From Salinicola halophilus (GTDB taxonomy: Bacteria; Pseudomonadota; Gammaproteobacteria; Pseudomonadales; Halomonadaceae), in the NCBI RefSeq assembly GCF_003206155.1, contig NZ_PZJV01000003.1, positions 42,625 to 106,624 of the forward strand: a stretch of 64,000 nt of DNA. The letters are read 5' to 3'. The notes below the pieces were generated by a model that was not told where the DNA came from, did not search any database, and worked only from the letters and a program-made list of their open reading frames with translations. Positions 60,998 to 64,000 of this stretch are shown here, piece by piece. The position numbers and the translations under genes are program-made. How positions within the stretch are numbered: the first letter of the stretch is position 1; each line of letters opens with the position of its first letter.

Positions 60998-62143
60998 GTG
61001 AATGCTGCGTTTTTCTCCCCTCGTTCCCGCAATACCGTCGCGTGTTCACGCGGTCTCGTGCGCCGCTCGCTGTTGGCATCCTTACTGGCACTGACGGTGG
61101 TCGTCCCCTTCGACGCGCGAGCCGACGATGGCGATCGCGTGCTACGCCAATCGATCGAGGCGTTGGATCGTGAGCCCACCGGTGACGCCGAGAACGATCT
61201 GGCGTCGGCGATGATGGCGGCCTACGACGGTCCGGCCGTTCACCGCATCGATGAGGCGATAGAGGCGGGTGAGCTCGAACCTGCCGATCTGCCCTATGCC
61301 GCGGCACGCAACTGGCAGGCGTTCCATCGCCAGCAGCGCATCGAGACGCTGCAGGAGAGGGCGAACTGGATCGCCGGTCCTGCCGACATCACCCTCGCGG
61401 ACGGCGTGACGTTCGCGCTGCCCGACGGCTACGAGTATCTCGATGGCGGCGATTACGCCGCCATGATGGATGAGGTGGCGGCCGTCGAGCGTGACGAGTT
61501 CGATCTTCGCGAAGAGCGGCACAGCGCCAGCGGCGATAGCGGTCTGTTACGACCGGCCAGCGGTGAATGGATGGCGGCGATGTCGGTGGTCGATTCGCCG
61601 CGTATCGTCGAGGGCGACCTCGTCGCCCAGCGCGATCATCTGCTCGAGCGCTATCAGGACTATTTCGACGACGTCATGGACACGCTCGGCCTGCCGGGCG
61701 ATCAGATGGTCGATCGCTTCGTCCGAAAAGAGCTGATGGGGGACGCCTGGTACGCCCGCTGGAGTTACCCGCCTGTCCTCGAGACCACGCCGGCGATGCT
61801 CTCCTGGGGCGTGACTCGCGCGCCGAAGCGCGGGCCTGACCTTGCGATCGTGATGCGTCTCGGCGCCAGTGAAGTCGTCGGCTTCAACATCAGAACGCTG
61901 ATCGATTCCGCTGGGGCGATAGGCGACGTGCAGGCGATCGCCTCCACGCTCGAGTTCCCCTCGGGGCACCGCTACGCAGAAGGGAAAGATGGCGTCTCCG
62001 CGACGGCCGTCGTCGACCCTGGGCTCAACGATAGTGACCGGGGAATCCAGAGCGCCTACCGTCGACACCTCGCCGAGGAGAAGGCGCGTCTGCACGATCT
62101 TTTCGCCCGAGTCATCCGTCCCATCGTATCGGTTCGCCGCTGA
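60998..62143 (+). CDS. Secreted DUF2167-like protein
   Basis: A 381-residue protein. After a basic stretch it has a hydrophobic segment (LVRRSLLASLLALTVVVPFDARA, near 20-42) that may be a signal peptide. GPADITLADGVTFALPDGYEY near 124 recalls DUF2167, but the rest diverges, so the family call is tentative. The start may be the GTG at 60998 given here; GAGG lies 13 bp upstream. It is 15 bp after mntR and could be co-transcribed. It is convergent with the membrane protein that follows, 15 bp away. Confidence 0.6.
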   Translation: MNAAFFSPRSRNTVACSRGLVRRSLLASLLALTVVVPFDARADDGDRVLRQSIEALDREPTGDAENDLASAMMAAYDGPAVHRIDEAIEAGELEPADLPYAAARNWQAFHRQQRIETLQERANWIAGPADITLADGVTFALPDGYEYLDGGDYAAMMDEVAAVERDEFDLREERHSASGDSGLLRPASGEWMAAMSVVDSPRIVEGDLVAQRDHLLERYQDYFDDVMDTLGLPGDQMVDRFVRKELMGDAWYARWSYPPVLETTPAMLSWGVTRAPKRGPDLAIVMRLGASEVVGFNIRTLIDSAGAIGDVQAIASTLEFPSGHRYAEGKDGVSATAVVDPGLNDSDRGIQSAYRRHLAEEKARLHDLFARVIRPIVSVRR

Positions 62144-62158
62144 GTCCAAGAGTGCCGT

Positions 62159-63484
62159 CTAGGCCTTCGTTGGCCGTCTAGCGAAGGCGCGGTAGGCACG
62201 AACGGCAATGATGATCTGAACGAGCCAGTGGATCAGCAGCGCGAGGCCTACCGCGACTGGTGCTAGGGTGAGCCAAGGCGGCGACCAGTAGTATCCCGAA
62301 TCGATCAGCAGGGTTGCCGGGCGCTGTGTCGTGTCCGTCGATACCCACTGGCCGCGGCTCGTCACGTGCCCGCTGTCGGTCAGCGTCAAATCGGTCATCA
62401 GGCGTCGCCAAGGGCCTACGTTGTTCAGCGCTATGTCGTTGGGAACGTCGACGCTCGGACGCTGATCGCCTGCCTCGAAGCTCACCATTCTCACGTCGTC
62501 GATGTCGCGAATCGTCCAGGTCGACTCACCCTGCGCCTGGCGAATCGTTTGCCACATCTGGCGCAGATCGCGGCCGAACTCGTAGTCGATCAGGTTCGCC
62601 AGCTCGGATTCCAGCGTGCGACGGTGGCTGTCTCGCAGTAGATGGTCGGGTAGCGGCTCGCCGGCGCGGGCCCGCTCGACGCTCTCCTGCCAGCCGAGAT
62701 CCTGGGGCCGCAGCAGCGTCTTCAGGGTAATGCACCGATCCGGCTCGGGGCAGAGCGCATCCACCGCCGGCAGCAGTGTCTCCAGGGGCGCGATACGGTA
62801 GTCGAGCCAGACGTGGCGGGCGAAACGGCCGTAGCGGTCACCGCCCACCGAGAGCCGAACGGCCTCGTCGTCATCGACCTTCTCGGCGACATCGTCGAGA
62901 TGCGTGATCAGCACGCGCAGGGCATCGAGCTGGCGTTCGCTCAATGTCGATGTCGCCTGGGCGCTGGGCTGACCGACTCTCGCGATGTTGCAGTTCCAGC
63001 CGACGTTGATGTCATTGGGCCCCCAGTAGTCGAGCGGTAGTGCCTCACAGTCGGCGGGGAGGCCGTCGATGACGAGTTCGTTGTGAAACGTCGGAAGGTA
63101 GCGATCGAGATCGGCGGCGGTCGAAATCGGCACCTCTCGCTTGCCGCCGAAGGACTCGTCTAACTGCCGCGACCAGCCTTCCCAGTGGCTCATGACCGAG
63201 ACGACGAGCGCAACGGCGATCGTGACGATCACCAGTGCCAGGACCTGCGTGCGAACAGCGACACTGACGTCATGGATCGGTCGTCGTCGGAACAGAAACC
63301 ACGCCGCGACATACAGACCGAGCAGCGCCACCAGTCCGATGCCGACGCCGCTTGCGTGCGACGCCGACGGCAGCCGTGCCGCGACGATGACGTTCAAGGC
63401 GACGATCGATACGACGAGGGGAAAGGCCAGCCGGTAGACGACGGGAAGCGTGGAGAAGGCAGAAGGAGAAGACGCACCTGACAT
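62159..63484 (-). CDS. Large membrane protein of unknown function
   Basis: A 441-residue protein. Three hydrophobic segments lie near the N-terminus (about 15-35, 45-65 and 80-100). A long soluble, probably periplasmic domain with paired Cys (LPADCEALPLDYWGP and GWNCNIARVG; ALCPEPDRCITLK) follows, and two C-terminal hydrophobic segments end it. I do not recognise a family. I chose ATG at 63484; a longer reading start at 63547 is possible. The four Cys suggest disulfides. Confidence 0.6.
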   Translation of the reverse strand: MSGASSPSAFSTLPVVYRLAFPLVVSIVALNVIVAARLPSASHASGVGIGLVALLGLYVAAWFLFRRRPIHDVSVAVRTQVLALVIVTIAVALVVSVMSHWEGWSRQLDESFGGKREVPISTAADLDRYLPTFHNELVIDGLPADCEALPLDYWGPNDINVGWNCNIARVGQPSAQATSTLSERQLDALRVLITHLDDVAEKVDDDEAVRLSVGGDRYGRFARHVWLDYRIAPLETLLPAVDALCPEPDRCITLKTLLRPQDLGWQESVERARAGEPLPDHLLRDSHRRTLESELANLIDYEFGRDLRQMWQTIRQAQGESTWTIRDIDDVRMVSFEAGDQRPSVDVPNDIALNNVGPWRRLMTDLTLTDSGHVTSRGQWVSTDTTQRPATLLIDSGYYWSPPWLTLAPVAVGLALLIHWLVQIIIAVRAYRAFARRPTKA

Positions 63485-63644
63485 GACGTGGCGTTGGCTC
63501 TTTTCGGCGTTGTTGGTTAAGGTCCGCAGCGGTCCCCGATCGTGCAAACAGAATATACGTTGAGTTCGGCATCTATCGGGCCGCCGCCGCGGGACTGGCG
63601 CGAAGCGAGTCTATTTCAGCCAAGAGCAGAGGGAAACACTGCCG

Positions 63645-64000
63645 TTGAGTGTCTCGGACCCGCTCGAATTCCATCTCGATAGAACGGATCTACGGGGCCT
63701 GGCGCTGCTCGTGTTCGTCATCGGGCTGGGCCTTGTCTATATCGCGCTTTCGGTGACCTATCGACGCGTGCCTGCGGAGGGGTGGTGGGGTTGCGGTATC
63801 GTTGCGACCGTCGTCCTGCTGGGGGCGGTCGGCGTCTTCTGGCAGCGGGCGCGCCGCGGTCGTGGCCTGGCGGAGCACATCACCGTCGATGCCGACGGCT
63901 TTCACTCTCGTCTGCACGGGCGTATTCCCTTCGAGGCGATCACCGGCTATCGCAAGGCGCGGGATATCGCACCGCTTCGCTGGGAGCACAATGCGCCGTC
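63645..64000 (+). CDS. Partial membrane protein, cut off at the window edge
   Basis: An open reading from TTG at 63645 runs to the last base of the window with at least 118 codons. It starts LSVSDPLEFHLDRTDLRG and has two hydrophobic segments (GLALLVFVIGLGLVYIALSV and GIVATVVLLGAVGVFW). A soluble part with ITVDADGFHSRLHGRIPFEA, resembling a PH-like bacterial domain, follows. AGGGA lies about 13 bp upstream. The 3' end is outside the window, so family and length are unknown. Confidence 0.5.
   Translation, partial: MSVSDPLEFHLDRTDLRGLALLVFVIGLGLVYIALSVTYRRVPAEGWWGCGIVATVVLLGAVGVFWQRARRGRGLAEHITVDADGFHSRLHGRIPFEAITGYRKARDIAPLRWEHNAP

Noticed and set aside
1-64000. Prophage, insertion sequence or integron structure around the array or fosA
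   Set aside because: No transposase, integrase, terminal inverted repeat or flanking duplication was seen in the window; the suggestion of transfer for fosA rests on composition and position only.

Overview
The window is high-GC DNA (roughly two thirds G+C) from a moderately halophilic gammaproteobacterium. It most likely belongs to the Halomonadaceae (Halomonas, Salinicola, Chromohalobacter or a relative). The main reason is a near-complete ectoine/hydroxyectoine degradation cluster (doeA-doeB-doeX, doeC-doeD, eutB, eutC), joined by carnitine/betaine catabolism and gluconate/glucose oxidation genes. I saw no rRNA, tRNA, prophage or insertion sequence. The genes look chromosomal and intact apart from one cut off at the right edge.

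Layout: (1) 0-8 kb holds sugar-acid metabolism: a gluconate permease, gluconokinase and LacI-type GntR with two perfect GTTACCGGTAAC operators, a LysO-type exporter, a DUF3108 protein and membrane PQQ glucose dehydrogenase. (2) 8.0-9.2 kb is a type I-F CRISPR array of 18 identical repeats and 17 spacers, with a leader carrying two IHF-like sites and no cas gene anywhere in the window. (3) 9.2-20.5 kb is a GhrA-type dehydrogenase and the ectoine cluster, interrupted by an aldo/keto reductase and by a lower-GC fosA gene between eutB and eutC. (4) 20.6-35 kb is mixed metabolism: epimerase, MFS transporter overlapping zwf, amidase, poxB, DNA/RNA endonuclease, HAD hydrolase, pentapeptide-repeat channel-like protein and LysR/EamA pair. 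(5) 34-42.6 kb has an MBL-fold/AraC/LysE group, a short-chain dehydrogenase, DUF4396, two 3-hydroxyisobutyrate-dehydrogenase-like enzymes, a cupin and argC. (6) 42.7-54 kb is quaternary-amine catabolism: caiX-cdhR-cdhC-cdhA-cdhB in the Pseudomonas sense, two gamma-butyrobetaine-dioxygenase-like enzymes, a second GATase1/AraC regulator, and an overlapping dioxygenase/HD-domain pair resembling TmpA/TmpB. (7) 54-64 kb has a DASS transporter, nfeD-slipin, a HAD-IB phosphatase, mntH-mntR with an upstream inverted repeat, and envelope/membrane proteins of unknown role.

How it fits together: the organism seems equipped to catabolise compatible solutes. Ectoines are opened, deacetylated and channelled to aspartate. 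Butyrobetaine and carnitine, and perhaps trimethylaminoethylphosphonate, are channelled to glycine betaine. Glucose can be oxidised in the periplasm to gluconate, imported and phosphorylated.

A recurring feature outside the gene families is a set of short tandem repeats (periods 8, 9, 14, 15, 17, 18, 21 and 25 bp) of unrelated sequence. They sit mostly at gene ends or between genes, and in two cases the first unit contains the stop codon of the preceding gene.
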